64,000 nucleotides of DNA from Candidatus Opimibacter iunctus (GCA_016716665.1 JADJVH010000007.1:186001-250000); one strand, 5' to 3'; numbered from the stretch's first letter, positions 1-9,762 are shown. The notes: generated by a model from the letters alone, not told the origin. Numbers and translations: made by a program.

Positions 1-1
1 C

Positions 2-1195
2 CATGGAGCTGAGTTGCATCTCTATGATGATCCTGCCTATCTCCATGAGCAAGTCACTACGACTGATGCCAATGGCCGGTTTATTTTTAACAATCTGCCT
101 TCCAAAGGTGATTACTACATCAAGGGATATGACAATAGGGATCCACGCAATGGCGTCAGCACGCTTGACCTGATTCACATTCAGAAACACCTGCTTGGCA
201 TCAAGCCATTCACAACACCGTACCAGATGATCGCTGCTGATGCCAATCACAGCAATACGGTCAGTGCTATCGACCTGCTCGAACTGAGGAAACTGATCCT
301 GGGCTTATACACCGAACTCCCGCATAATACGAGCTGGAGGTTTGGTATAGCAGACCAAAGTCTCCAGGCTGATTTCCCATGGATCTTTGATGAGACATAT
401 GAAGTGGAATACCTCGGTGATGATATCACCAATGCTGATTTTGTTGGTGTCAAGATCGGGGATATCAATGGTGATGTGGACCTGGGATTTGGATCAGGTG
501 CATTGGACAGCAGAAGCAGTGAGCAGATGACGCTAAGCGTCTCTGATCAGCCATTGATCTCCGGGGTTCCTGAAACAATAGAAATCACTGCCGCCAGCTT
601 TGATGATGTGGCAGGACTTCAACTCAGCCTTGGTATGTCGCATGGCCGCATCGTGGATGTAATCGGTAGTGCATTGCCTATCACCCCGGATTACTTTTGC
701 ATCACCCCGGATGGCCGCTTATTGATGAGTTGGAACAGCATGGATATGCTGACTGTACCTGCAGGCCAGGTGCTCTTCAGTATCGTCGTCATGCCTTTAG
801 CCAATGGCAGGGCAGGGGATATGTTAAGCATCAATACGGATAAGCTTTCTCCTGAAGCATACATTGGTGAGTCATTGGATAAGCGTGCTATCGAACTCGA
901 ACCAAGAAGTACAGAGATATCACCTGCTACAAACGAGTTGTTTATCAACCAGCCAAATCCATTTGCACAGAAGACATCGATCCGGTTTAGCCTGGAGCAG
1001 GACGGACAGGCAAGCATCAGGCTTTATGATCTTTCCGGCAAGGTAATATTCAGTCATTCGGGATTGTTCAGGAAGGGCATGAATGTCATTGAGGTGACGG
1101 CTGATCAGATTGGACTGAGTCATGGCATTGTAGTTTGCCAGTTGCAGGCGGATGGATTTGTGGCTACGCAAAAAATGGTTGTTGTAAGACAGTGA
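2..1195 (+). CDS. Secreted protein with dockerin-like repeats and T9SS sorting domain (5' partial)
   Basis: The reading frame is open to the left window edge, so only the C-terminal 397 residues are visible. Near the visible N-terminus is a carboxypeptidase-regulatory-like beta sandwich (TTDANGRFIFNNLPSKGDYY). Next come two dockerin-like calcium-loop segments, one starting DPRNGVSTLDLIHIQKHLLG and one starting DANHSNTVSAIDLLELRKL. A beta-rich cohesin-like region follows. The last ~85 residues form a type A T9SS C-terminal domain (NQPNPFAQKTSIRF, then LYDLSGKVI, ending KMVVVRQ). From the family, such proteins pass the outer membrane by T9SS and are anchored or released at the cell surface. The role of this one cannot be told from the fragment. 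Confidence 0.85.
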   Translation, partial: HGAELHLYDDPAYLHEQVTTTDANGRFIFNNLPSKGDYYIKGYDNRDPRNGVSTLDLIHIQKHLLGIKPFTTPYQMIAADANHSNTVSAIDLLELRKLILGLYTELPHNTSWRFGIADQSLQADFPWIFDETYEVEYLGDDITNADFVGVKIGDINGDVDLGFGSGALDSRSSEQMTLSVSDQPLISGVPETIEITAASFDDVAGLQLSLGMSHGRIVDVIGSALPITPDYFCITPDGRLLMSWNSMDMLTVPAGQVLFSIVVMPLANGRAGDMLSINTDKLSPEAYIGESLDKRAIELEPRSTEISPATNELFINQPNPFAQKTSIRFSLEQDGQASIRLYDLSGKVIFSHSGLFRKGMNVIEVTADQIGLSHGIVVCQLQADGFVATQKMVVVRQ

Positions 1196-1240
1196 GAGGG
1201 GTAAGACAGTAAGAAGTGTGGGTTTGAGTGTGGTATCGCC
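1186..1240 (+). repeat. Degenerate 8-bp word repeat overlapping a stop codon
   Basis: Units resembling GTAAGACA and GTGAGAGG run from the last codons of the upstream gene into the spacer. They are the reverse complement of the TTACTGTC / TCACTGTC words found near 45.9, 46.9 and 57.9 kb, and match the word array at 21.1 kb in orientation. Confidence 0.5.
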
Positions 1241-1263
1241 AAATTAATAAGGCCATTTCGTAC

Positions 1264-1303
1264 AAAATAGTAGAGACGCGATTTATCGCGTCTCTACTAT
1301 TTT
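1264..1303 (+). terminator. Perfect 19-bp palindrome, terminator-like
   Basis: Two perfectly complementary 19-nt arms (1264-1282 and 1285-1303) are separated by TT. The core is GTAGAGACGCGAT and the outer ends are AAAA/TTTT, so a U-tract is provided on both strands. It lies between the T9SS protein and the P-type ATPase. It can act as a bidirectional terminator. The core also resembles dispersed palindromes I recall from other Bacteroidota and cyanobacteria. Confidence 0.7.
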
Positions 1304-1353
1304 ATTGACTTGCATCATTGCTTTTGCGGCTGTTTAGGCTTATCTTACGGGAT

Positions 1354-3852
1354 ATGGTGAGCGGACTCAGTGCGGCGGAAGCGAAGCAAAAATTATCAGA
1401 GGCGGGCTATAATGAGCTTCAATCCTCCAGGCCAAAGAATATCCTGCGGATAGCTATGGAAGTGATCAGGGAGCCAATGTTCCTCCTTTTGATCACCTGC
1501 GGTGCGCTGTATATGGTGCTGGGCGACTACAGGGAAGGTATCATCATGCTGTCTACCATCTTTATCATCATTTTTATCACCTTCTACCAGCACCGCAAGA
1601 CAGAGCGGGCATTGGAGGCTCTCAAGAAACTGGCCTCTCCACGTGTACTCGTATTGCGTGATGGTCAGGAAACCCGCATACCTGGCAGGGAAGTAGTACC
1701 AGGAGACATTATGGTGCTCAACGAGGGAGACCGGGTGGCTGCGGATGCCACTATACTTGAAGCCCTGCAACTTACCGTGGATGAATCCCTACTCACAGGC
1801 GAATCTGTTCCTGTGACCAAATCTTTGCAGAAAGAATCAGGGGAGAACAGCAATGTCATCTTTAGCGGCACCCTTGTCGTCAAAGGGAGAGGCCTGGCAT
1901 CGGTGGATTCCACCGGGGTCAACACCCAGTTTGGAAAGATAGGTTCATCACTGGAGAAGATCACTCCTGAGGAGACAAGACTCCAAAAGGAACTGAAAGT
2001 GTTGATCCGGTACCTTTTCCTTTTCGGTGCAGTCGTTTGTATAGGGATCGTGACGCTCTTTTATCTGACCAGGGGAAATTTTGTTCAATCCCTGCTCAAC
2101 GGACTTGCTGCCGCCATGGCTGTTTTGCCGGAGGAGTTCCCGGTAGTCCTCACCATTTTTATGGCTCTCGGGGCATGGCATTTGTCAAAGAAGAATGTGC
2201 TGACCAGGAATCCTTCAGCGATTGAGACACTTGGTGCGGCTACAGTATTGTGCACGGACAAGACAGGGACGATAACACTCAATAAGATGGAAGTGGCAGC
2301 GATATATGCAGGGGAGAGAATCTATTACCGCCAGGATTTCGATGCCAGGAACCAGGAGCTCCCTGCCATCGCGCATATCGCTGAAATGGCCTCGCAGGAA
2401 AGCAGTGCAGACCCAATGGAAAGGGCGATACATCATTTCCATACACTAATACTTCCTGCCGCAGGGGGTATGCAACAACTCATCAGGGAGTATCCTTTCA
2501 GTCATGAGTTGCTCATCATGACAAGGGTAGTCGAAGACAAGGCGACAAAGGCCTTGTCCGTATCAGCCAAGGGCGCCCCGGAAGCTATTTTTAAATTGTG
2601 CGGGCTTGATAGCCATCAGTCATTGCAATACAACGAAGCGTTGCAGACCATGGCTGAAAAAGGCTTTAGAGTGATTGGCCTGGCTTCTGCGGATCATACA
2701 AGGCAGCCCCTCCCGGAGCATCAAACGGACTTTCATTTTTCATTTAAAGGCCTCATCGGATTTGAAGATCCGATCCGTCCGGAGGTCAACCAGGCGGTGC
2801 ATGAGTGTCGCAGTGCTGGTATCAAGGTGATCATGATCACAGGCGACTATCCGGCGACTGCCAGTAACATTGCGCTCCAGACCGGACTTTCGCCCAAAGG
2901 CAAAATGATCACAGGAGAAGAGTTGACTGCACTGAGTGATCAGCAGTTGAAAAAGAAGATCCAGGGAACAACCGTTTTTGCCAGGGTAGTACCTGAGCAG
3001 AAACTCCGCATTGTAGAAGCGTTGAAAGCAAATGGTGAAATTGTCGCTATGACAGGCGATGGCGTCAATGATGCCCCTGCATTGAAAGCTGCGCATATCG
3101 GCATAGCTATGGGCGGCAAAGGCACAGATGTAGCTCGTGAAGCTTCATCACTCGTGTTGCTGGATGACAATTTTGCCTCTATCGTCTCTGCCATCCGGTC
3201 AGGCAGGCGCATTTTTGATAATCTCCAGAAGGCGATGTCTTATATCCTTGCTATCCACATCCCCATCATAGGGCTTACCCTCATGCCGGCCTTCTTTCCG
3301 GCCATTCCCTTACTGCTGATGCCCTTGCACATTGTCTTCATGGAGTTGATCATCGATCCGGTATGTTCAGTCGCTTTCGAGTCAGAGCAGGAAGAAAAAG
3401 GGATCATGAACCGACCCCCGAGGAATTCCAACAGGCGGTTTTTTGGATGGAGGAGAATTGGGTACAGTCTTTTTCAGGGCGGATTGTTGCTGGCCATGGT
3501 CATTGCCGTATATCTGCTTTCCATTCGCGAAGGACATACGGACGGAGAGGTCAGGGCTATCGCTTTTTCATCACTCATCATCGGAAATATATTTTTGATC
3601 CTGACCAATCTTTCCAAGACCAGGAGTTTTATCTCCGTCTTTCGCGAGAGAAATATTGCAGCCATGATCATCCTGACAGGCGCCGTCGCCCTCCTGTTCC
3701 TGATTCTTCTATTGCCCCCGCTACGCCTGGTTTTTAGTTTTGAATTTCCAGGCTATGCTCATTTTCTTACCTCCTTGATTGGAGCGTTTGGGATTCTGGT
3801 CATTCTGGAAGGTATTAAATACGCAAGGCACAGGGAGACCTATTTTTCTTAG
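1354..3852 (+). CDS. Cation-transporting P-type ATPase
   Basis: An 832-residue P2-type ATPase-like ion pump of the inner membrane. Seen: the actuator TGES motif (148-151), a PEEFP motif in the M4 helix (259-263), the phosphorylated Asp302 in DKTGT, and the hinge TGDGVND (567-573). Hydrophobic helices flank these on both sides, with several C-terminal helices after ~600. ATP hydrolysis through phospho-Asp drives cation movement. Ca2+ pumps of this type usually have PEGLP in M4; PEEFP here leaves the ion undecided. I chose ATG 1354 (MVSGLSAAEAKQKL) because the conserved N-terminus begins there; an upstream TTG at 1318 would add 12 unlikely residues. Confidence 0.9.
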   Translation: MVSGLSAAEAKQKLSEAGYNELQSSRPKNILRIAMEVIREPMFLLLITCGALYMVLGDYREGIIMLSTIFIIIFITFYQHRKTERALEALKKLASPRVLVLRDGQETRIPGREVVPGDIMVLNEGDRVAADATILEALQLTVDESLLTGESVPVTKSLQKESGENSNVIFSGTLVVKGRGLASVDSTGVNTQFGKIGSSLEKITPEETRLQKELKVLIRYLFLFGAVVCIGIVTLFYLTRGNFVQSLLNGLAAAMAVLPEEFPVVLTIFMALGAWHLSKKNVLTRNPSAIETLGAATVLCTDKTGTITLNKMEVAAIYAGERIYYRQDFDARNQELPAIAHIAEMASQESSADPMERAIHHFHTLILPAAGGMQQLIREYPFSHELLIMTRVVEDKATKALSVSAKGAPEAIFKLCGLDSHQSLQYNEALQTMAEKGFRVIGLASADHTRQPLPEHQTDFHFSFKGLIGFEDPIRPEVNQAVHECRSAGIKVIMITGDYPATASNIALQTGLSPKGKMITGEELTALSDQQLKKKIQGTTVFARVVPEQKLRIVEALKANGEIVAMTGDGVNDAPALKAAHIGIAMGGKGTDVAREASSLVLLDDNFASIVSAIRSGRRIFDNLQKAMSYILAIHIPIIGLTLMPAFFPAIPLLLMPLHIVFMELIIDPVCSVAFESEQEEKGIMNRPPRNSNRRFFGWRRIGYSLFQGGLLLAMVIAVYLLSIREGHTDGEVRAIAFSSLIIGNIFLILTNLSKTRSFISVFRERNIAAMIILTGAVALLFLILLLPPLRLVFSFEFPGYAHFLTSLIGAFGILVILEGIKYARHRETYFS

Positions 3853-3935
3853 GAACATTCTTTTCCCGCGATCGAGTATCATTTGTTGATTTCGCTTAAA
3901 TTTCGGAAGGAAGTCAACAAAACCCTCATCATATC

Positions 3936-4607
3936 ATGAACACCTCTACCCCTGGCCAGGACAATCAGTCCCTGGTGATCTCCTACCTAACATTGCGAAA
4001 GGCTATCGGATTTCTTGGACTGCTTTTGCCCGTTATCCTCTTTATCGGAGGTTGGATCGATACTGGTCACCTTGGCGTCGAGCCGTCCATCAGTGATTAT
4101 TATTACACCAATATGCGCAACGGCTTTGTAGGCGTCATGTGTGCGGTGGCCCTGTTTTTATTTGCCTACCTCGGTTATGACCCCATCGATCGGATTGCCG
4201 GCAACCTTGGTTGTGTTTTTGCATTGGGAGTGGCCTTCTTTCCAACTACACCGGCGTTGCAAGACCCTGATATCACAGGCACCCTTCACTTTGTTTTTGC
4301 AGTTTTGTTTTTTGCCACCCTGGTTTTCTTTTCCCTGTTTTTGTTTACCCGCACAGGCAATACCCATCAAATGACGGAGCGAAAGAAAACGAGAAATACC
4401 ATCTATCATTTCTGTGGGTATATCATGATTGCAAGCATCGTCTGCATGGCTTTGTATTTTTTCGTATTGGAAAACAAGTATGATTGGTTAGATGATGCGC
4501 ATCCTGTATTTTTTCTGGAGTCCCTTGCACTTGTTGCTTTCGGCGTTTCATGGCTCGTCAAAGGAGAGTTTATTCTCAAGGATCTGAATCATAAGAAGGA
4601 AGTTTAA
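3936..4607 (+). CDS. Conserved six-helix membrane protein
   Basis: The 223-residue protein shows six hydrophobic segments, at about 25-42, 61-79, 88-105, 118-138, 160-180 and 194-212. A conserved-looking loop (EPSISDYYYTNMRNGFVG) joins the first two helices. This pattern resembles a family of uncharacterised bacterial DUF998-like or Frag1-like membrane proteins, but I cannot name a function. It stands alone, 83 nt after the P-type ATPase and convergent with the next gene. Confidence 0.75.
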   Translation: MNTSTPGQDNQSLVISYLTLRKAIGFLGLLLPVILFIGGWIDTGHLGVEPSISDYYYTNMRNGFVGVMCAVALFLFAYLGYDPIDRIAGNLGCVFALGVAFFPTTPALQDPDITGTLHFVFAVLFFATLVFFSLFLFTRTGNTHQMTERKKTRNTIYHFCGYIMIASIVCMALYFFVLENKYDWLDDAHPVFFLESLALVAFGVSWLVKGEFILKDLNHKKEV

Positions 4608-4631
4608 CATCCCTTTCTTACAAAAGCAAAA

Positions 4632-4655
4632 GGGAACCGGTTCCCACCGGTTCCC
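4632..4655 (-). terminator. GC-rich hairpin between convergent genes
   Basis: GGGAACCGGT (4632-4641) pairs perfectly with ACCGGTTCCC (4646-4655) across a 4-nt loop. On the minus strand it is followed by a T-rich run, so it most likely ends the DUF4397 gene. It may also stop the plus-strand gene ending at 4607. Confidence 0.7.
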
Positions 4656-4688
4656 TCAAAATGCATATCCAAAAAAAACGAAAAACGA

Positions 4689-7600
4689 TTACCGCTTCAC
4701 GCTTACCCTGGCTGTGGAAATAAAATCACTTCCCGTCACTTCAAGCATGTACAGTCCAGATGACAGGTTGCTAATGTCAAACGTGGCCTTCCCTTGATTT
4801 AGGAAAGTAGATACAGCAATTGTCTTGCCGGTGATATCCATGATCCGTGCGGTTTCTATAGTTTGATCACCAAGGGACAGCGTGACTTCGTCTGATGCCG
4901 GATTTGGATAAACTACAGCATCCACTCTCTCCAGGTCATTGGTAGCTGAAGGGATAGACAATGGCAATGGGATCAAAGCCCCACCTGAAGGAAGCGCTAC
5001 ATAGAGTCCAAAGGCAGGTCCGTTTGAATTGGCAGCCGGATTGAGAAACCCGGAAGCGATCACTGTAAGTGCTGCATCTTGTAACGCAAGGGTAGCCAAG
5101 GGCGCATCATAACTTACCACAGTCACCGTTCCTGTCTGGTCCCTGACATCTATCCTGTAGTCCGCAGTGGCCAATTCAAGATAGCCCGCAAAATCACTGT
5201 AAGCCAGGTCATCAACGATGGTTGCACCACCGGTCAATAGTGTCTCCACCACATCAACAGTCGGAGCGTCGGTTGAACCGTGGTGCACCAGTACATCTGT
5301 ATTGCCTGGAGCTGTTGCTGCTTCCCTGGCAGACGGATACACTTCCAGACTGAAACCCACAAATGGATCAAAGCCAATAGGAACCACAAGGCCGTCTGCA
5401 ATGATGATATACGTACCGCCTCCAGTCAGGTTGTAAGTGAAGGAAGCAATCACATCATTGACAGAGGTGCTGGAGGGTGGGGCCACCCCGATAGTAAAAT
5501 CAACACCGGCCGGAACATCTACAAATGGAGTTGCTGTGCGGAATGCAAAATTGTCAAGCAACAATGCATCGTTCAGGTACACATCTACAACGGCTGCTGC
5601 CGGATCTGGGGAATTGTGAATCACCTGCACACGTGCTGTGGACTCAGGCAATGGAATCAAATTTCCACCAGATGGCAATGCCACAAAAAGTCCGAATGGT
5701 GCTCCATTACTGTTTTGTGAAGGATCAAGAAATCCGGATGCTAATACCGTCAATGCTGCATTTTGAAGTCCTAGTGTAGCGAGGGGTGCTTCATACGATT
5801 TTACAGTGACCGTGCCGGTCTCATCTGTGATCGCCAGTCTGTAGTCTGCTGTGCCTAATTGAAGGTAACCAGCAAAGTCACCATATGCGGCATTGTCCAC
5901 AATGGTCAAACCACCTGTGACCAGTGTTTCCACTACATCAACAGTTGGTGCATCAGTAGACCCGTGATATACCAGTACATCGGTATTTCCATTTTGTGAG
6001 GCTGCTTCACGGGCGCCAGCGAAGACCTCAAGATTGAAAGGCTGTATTGGATTGTAACCACCGGGACTCACAATGCCACTGGCCACTATGATATAGGTTT
6101 CGCCAGGCGCCAGGGTATAATCATAGGTGACGATCGCATCTGCTGATGATGTGCTGGTAGCTGATGCGATACCCACTGTGAATGGCACGCCTGCAGGAGC
6201 ATCAATAAAAGGTGATGCAGTGCGGAACGCAAAATTGTCGATCAACAGTCCATCATTCAGGTACACGTCAACTGATGCTGCAGCAGCATCGGGCGAATTG
6301 TGGATCACCTGCACACGGGCAGTGGACTCAGGCAAAGGAATCAAATCTCCACCTGAAGGCAACGCCACGAAAAGGCCGAAGGGTGCGCCTTTGCTGTTTT
6401 GGGAAGGATCAAGGAAGCCGGAAGCAAGTACTGTTAATGCTGCATTTTGTAATCCAAGTGAAGCTAAGGGTGCTTCATATGATTTTACAGTCACTGAGCC
6501 TGTTTCATCTCTTACTTCGATACGGTAATCCAGTGTCAGTAAATCAAGATAACCTGCGAAATCACTATAAGAAGCATTATCTACGATCGTGGCTCCACCG
6601 GTCACGGCGGTTTCTACTACATCAACAGTCGGTGCATCCGTTGACCCGTGATACACTAGTACATCTGTGTTTCCGCTTGTTGCCGCAGTTTCACGCGCAC
6701 CGGCAAAAACTTCAAGGTTGAAAGGTTGTAATGGATTGTATCCTGCGCCACTTACGATTCCGCTGGCCACAATGATATATGTCTCGCCAGGTGCGAGGGT
6801 ATAGTCAAAGGAAGCAATGATATCTGCTGATGAGGTGCTGCTAGCCGGAGCAATACCGACTGAAATACCGACGGCGGCAGGAGCATCAATAAAAGGAGTG
6901 GCTGTCCTGAAACCAAAATCATCAATCAAAAGTGCGCCATTGAGATAAACATCTACAGCTGAAGCTAGAGCATCAGGTGAATTGTGAATGACCTGCACAC
7001 GGGCAGTGGACTCAGGCAAAGGAATCAAATCTCCTCCTGAAGGCAACGCCACGAAAAGGCCGAAAGGCGCGCCGTTGCTGTTTTGGGATGGATCAAGGAA
7101 GCCGGAGGCAAGTACTGTTAATGCTGCATTTTGTAATCCAAGTGAAGCTAAGGGTGCTTCATATGATTTTACAGTCACTGAGCCTGTTTCATCCCTGACT
7201 TCGATACGGTAATCCAGTGTCAGCAAATCAAGATAACCTGCGAAATCACTATAAGAAGCATTGTCTACAATCGTGGCTCCACCGGTCACGGCGGTTTCTA
7301 CTACATCAACAGTCGGTGCATCCGTTGACCCGTGATACACTAGTACATCTGTGTTTCCGCTTGTTGCCGCAGTTTCACGCGCACCGGCAAATACTTCAAG
7401 GTTGAAAGGTTGTAATGGATTGTATCCTGCGCCACTTACGATTCCGCTGGCCACAATGATATAGGTCTCGCCAGGTGCCAGGGTATAATCATAAGTGACA
7501 ATGGCATCTGCTGATGATGTGCTGGTAGCAGGAGCGATACCCACTGTGAATGGCACGCCTGCAGGAGCATCAATAAACGGTGATGCACTACGGAACGCAA

Positions 7601-8441
7601 AATTGTCAATCAACAATCCATCATTCAGGTACACGTCAACTGATGCTGCAGCAGCATCGGGTGAGTTGTGTATCACCTGCACACGTGCTGTGGACTCGGG
7701 CAATGGAATTAATGCACCACCTGAAGGGAGTGCAACATACAATCCAAAGCCAGGGCCATTGCTGTTTTGGGATGGATCAAGGAAGCCGGAGGCAAGGACA
7801 GTGAGGGCAGTATTTTGCAATCCAAGGGAGCTTAAAGGAGCTTCGTATGATTTAACCGTTACGGTCCCTGTGGCATCTTTTACCGCTAATCTGTAGTCAA
7901 GGGTTGCGAGTTCGAGGTATCCTGCAAAGTCTCCATAGAATGCATTGTCAACGATTGTGGCTCCACCGGTCACCTCTGTCTCTACAATGTCAACAGTTGG
8001 TGCATCCGTTGACCCGTGAAATACGAGTACATCCGTGTTGCCGTTTGTCGATGCAGATTCACGTCCACCGGCAAATACTTCGAGATTGAAGGCAGGGGAT
8101 GGGTTGTAGCCTGACGGATTGACGATACCCGAAGCGATAATGATATACGTTTCGTTTTCTGCCAGATTGTAATCAAATGTGGCAATAGCATCAGCAGATG
8201 ATGAACTGTTAGATGGGGCAATGCCCACAGTGAAATCAATACCTGCTGGTGCATCAATAAACTGCGTTGCGGTCCTGAATTCAAAATCGTCAATCAGCAG
8301 GGCGTCATCGAGGTAAACGTCAACTGTCGTGGCCAGGGCGTCAGGGCAATTATGAATGACCTGGACCCTTGCTGTTTGGGCATTTGCATTAAATGCCAAC
8401 ACTAAAAAAAGGATAGGTGAAAGCTTGTTGAAGTAGCGCAT
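4689..8441 (-). CDS. Surface protein with five DUF4397 units and a T9SS sorting domain
   Basis: A 1250-residue secreted protein. Start ATG 8441 is chosen because it opens directly into a signal peptide (MRYFNKLSPILFLVLAFNANAQ region); an upstream ATG at 8486 would bury it. After residue ~23 come five tandem units of about 228 residues, each starting TARVQVIHN(S/C)PD and ending near LIPLPES. Each unit holds two DUF4397-like halves (DVYL..., then GNTDVLV.HGSTDAPTVD). The C-terminus is a type A T9SS domain (VYPNPASDEVTLSL ... STARVSVKR). DUF4397 proteins are surface or extracellular beta-sandwich proteins of unknown ligand. Parts of units 2 and 3 are almost identical at the DNA level, which points to recent internal duplication or gene conversion. 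Confidence 0.9.
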   Translation of the reverse strand: MRYFNKLSPILFLVLAFNANAQTARVQVIHNCPDALATTVDVYLDDALLIDDFEFRTATQFIDAPAGIDFTVGIAPSNSSSSADAIATFDYNLAENETYIIIASGIVNPSGYNPSPAFNLEVFAGGRESASTNGNTDVLVFHGSTDAPTVDIVETEVTGGATIVDNAFYGDFAGYLELATLDYRLAVKDATGTVTVKSYEAPLSSLGLQNTALTVLASGFLDPSQNSNGPGFGLYVALPSGGALIPLPESTARVQVIHNSPDAAAASVDVYLNDGLLIDNFAFRSASPFIDAPAGVPFTVGIAPATSTSSADAIVTYDYTLAPGETYIIVASGIVSGAGYNPLQPFNLEVFAGARETAATSGNTDVLVYHGSTDAPTVDVVETAVTGGATIVDNASYSDFAGYLDLLTLDYRIEVRDETGSVTVKSYEAPLASLGLQNAALTVLASGFLDPSQNSNGAPFGLFVALPSGGDLIPLPESTARVQVIHNSPDALASAVDVYLNGALLIDDFGFRTATPFIDAPAAVGISVGIAPASSTSSADIIASFDYTLAPGETYIIVASGIVSGAGYNPLQPFNLEVFAGARETAATSGNTDVLVYHGSTDAPTVDVVETAVTGGATIVDNASYSDFAGYLDLLTLDYRIEVRDETGSVTVKSYEAPLASLGLQNAALTVLASGFLDPSQNSKGAPFGLFVALPSGGDLIPLPESTARVQVIHNSPDAAAASVDVYLNDGLLIDNFAFRTASPFIDAPAGVPFTVGIASATSTSSADAIVTYDYTLAPGETYIIVASGIVSPGGYNPIQPFNLEVFAGAREAASQNGNTDVLVYHGSTDAPTVDVVETLVTGGLTIVDNAAYGDFAGYLQLGTADYRLAITDETGTVTVKSYEAPLATLGLQNAALTVLASGFLDPSQNSNGAPFGLFVALPSGGNLIPLPESTARVQVIHNSPDPAAAVVDVYLNDALLLDNFAFRTATPFVDVPAGVDFTIGVAPPSSTSVNDVIASFTYNLTGGGTYIIIADGLVVPIGFDPFVGFSLEVYPSAREAATAPGNTDVLVHHGSTDAPTVDVVETLLTGGATIVDDLAYSDFAGYLELATADYRIDVRDQTGTVTVVSYDAPLATLALQDAALTVIASGFLNPAANSNGPAFGLYVALPSGGALIPLPLSIPSATNDLERVDAVVYPNPASDEVTLSLGDQTIETARIMDITGKTIAVSTFLNQGKATFDISNLSSGLYMLEVTGSDFISTARVSVKR

Positions 8442-8681
8442 ACAATTACATTTTAGGTTTAATGAATGTGGAGAATCGAATATCATTAACCCAAAAACTG
8501 TTTAACTGTTTACGAAAATGGTTAAACATTTGTGTTTTTTGTCAGGTGGCCGTCAAAAGATGTGCAATAATGTTCACCAGGATGACCAGCCATTTAGGAG
8601 GCCCATTTGCAGGAAGGAGAGGTATTTAAAGGAAATTTGCCCCCAAAGACAGAGTTAAAGCACCTGTTTATCAGGCTATTG

Positions 8682-9596
8682 TTAGAGGGCTTTCAAAAAA
8701 TCCTCCTGGCTGAGGATCAATTTTATCCCGCTAAGAGCTGTCTTGGAGGCCAGGCCCTGGATTTTCCGTCCGGAGACCCAGAGTTCATCTTTTCCCTTGC
8801 GGAGCAGTGACCTGGAGAAATAGTCAAGGTAGGATTCCAGGTTTTCAGCTATGGGGTGTGTGGTCATTGACGTGACAAAGGTGATCCCGGGATATACCGA
8901 CTGCAGGTTGCCCAGGGCTTCCTCAGGTACGCTTTGACCCAGGTAGATAGATCGGTGCCCATGAGCGCAGATTTCATAGTGGGAGTATAGGAGACCAAGT
9001 TCATGCACTTCATTGGCTGGCAGGAAGAGGACAAAAGTCTTTGCCTCCCGGGCGCGTTGCGCTGACTGGAGATGTTCTACCTGGAGCAGGATCTTTTGTC
9101 GGATCAGGTTGGACAGGAAGTGTTCATGAGCAATAGTGATGGTATCCGTCTGCCACATCATCCCGATTTCATTGAGCAGGGGTATAAAGATGCTGCTGAA
9201 GATTTCCCTGAAGGATTTGAGTTTACTTATTTCATTAAAGGCCTGGTCAAAAAGGGGCTGATCATAATTGAGCATGGCCAGTTTGAAAGAATGGCTCGCA
9301 AAATCCTCACTCAGTCCGTGCATGGATTCCTTCCGGATGGTTTCGAGCAGCTCTGTATCATCCATGGATGCCAGACGGGATATTTTATACCGCTGCTTGT
9401 AGAGCGTCGAGATATTGAGGAGTTTCAGCAGGTCTTCCTGGGAATAAAAGCGGACATTATTGCCGGCCCGCAGCGGGTGGAGCAGGTCATACCGCTTTTC
9501 CCAGATACGGATCGTATGGGCATGGATACCTGAAAGGTTTTCAAGGTCCTGAATGGTATAATGATCCTTAAAAGGTTGATCCACAGATGCCGCCAT
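8682..9596 (-). CDS. MerR-family regulator with cobalamin-binding domain (CarH-like)
   Basis: The 304-residue protein has an N-terminal MerR helix-turn-helix (about 12-80, YTIQDLENLSGIHAHTIRIW). A helical bundle and a B12-binding Rossmann domain follow. Seen: W148 followed after nine residues by E158-H159, the Wx9EH pattern of light-sensing CarH proteins, and ExHxxG (E196, H198, G201), which supplies the lower cobalt ligand. In CarH, adenosylcobalamin in the dark allows tetramers to repress DNA; light breaks the Co-C bond and releases them. By inference this is a B12-dependent, possibly light-sensing repressor. No carotenoid, photolyase or B12 gene is adjacent; the divergent neighbour is a CoA transferase 166 nt away. 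Confidence 0.88.
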   Translation of the reverse strand: MAASVDQPFKDHYTIQDLENLSGIHAHTIRIWEKRYDLLHPLRAGNNVRFYSQEDLLKLLNISTLYKQRYKISRLASMDDTELLETIRKESMHGLSEDFASHSFKLAMLNYDQPLFDQAFNEISKLKSFREIFSSIFIPLLNEIGMMWQTDTITIAHEHFLSNLIRQKILLQVEHLQSAQRAREAKTFVLFLPANEVHELGLLYSHYEICAHGHRSIYLGQSVPEEALGNLQSVYPGITFVTSMTTHPIAENLESYLDYFSRSLLRKGKDELWVSGRKIQGLASKTALSGIKLILSQEDFLKAL

Positions 9597-9762
9597 GTTG
9601 CTGTTTTGATGTGGTGAAGGTAAAGGGAATCGCTTACAATGGGTTTGTCCCCAAAATTTTTGCTGATACAGATCATTTTGCCCCCTGATGATCGTATTCC
9701 CCTAATGCGGTAATTTTGCCGCGGTAATCACATTTGGGTTGCCACCTATTAAACGAACAGTT

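Noticed and set aside
5218..8089. Many plus-strand open frames (for example 5280-5720, 6212-6721, 7495-7896) opposite the DUF4397 gene
   Set aside because: They recur once per repeat unit and are antisense shadows of the large repeated gene.
8607..8810. 67-residue plus-strand frame
   Set aside because: Mostly antisense to the 3' end of the MerR gene, with no signal, motif or leader.
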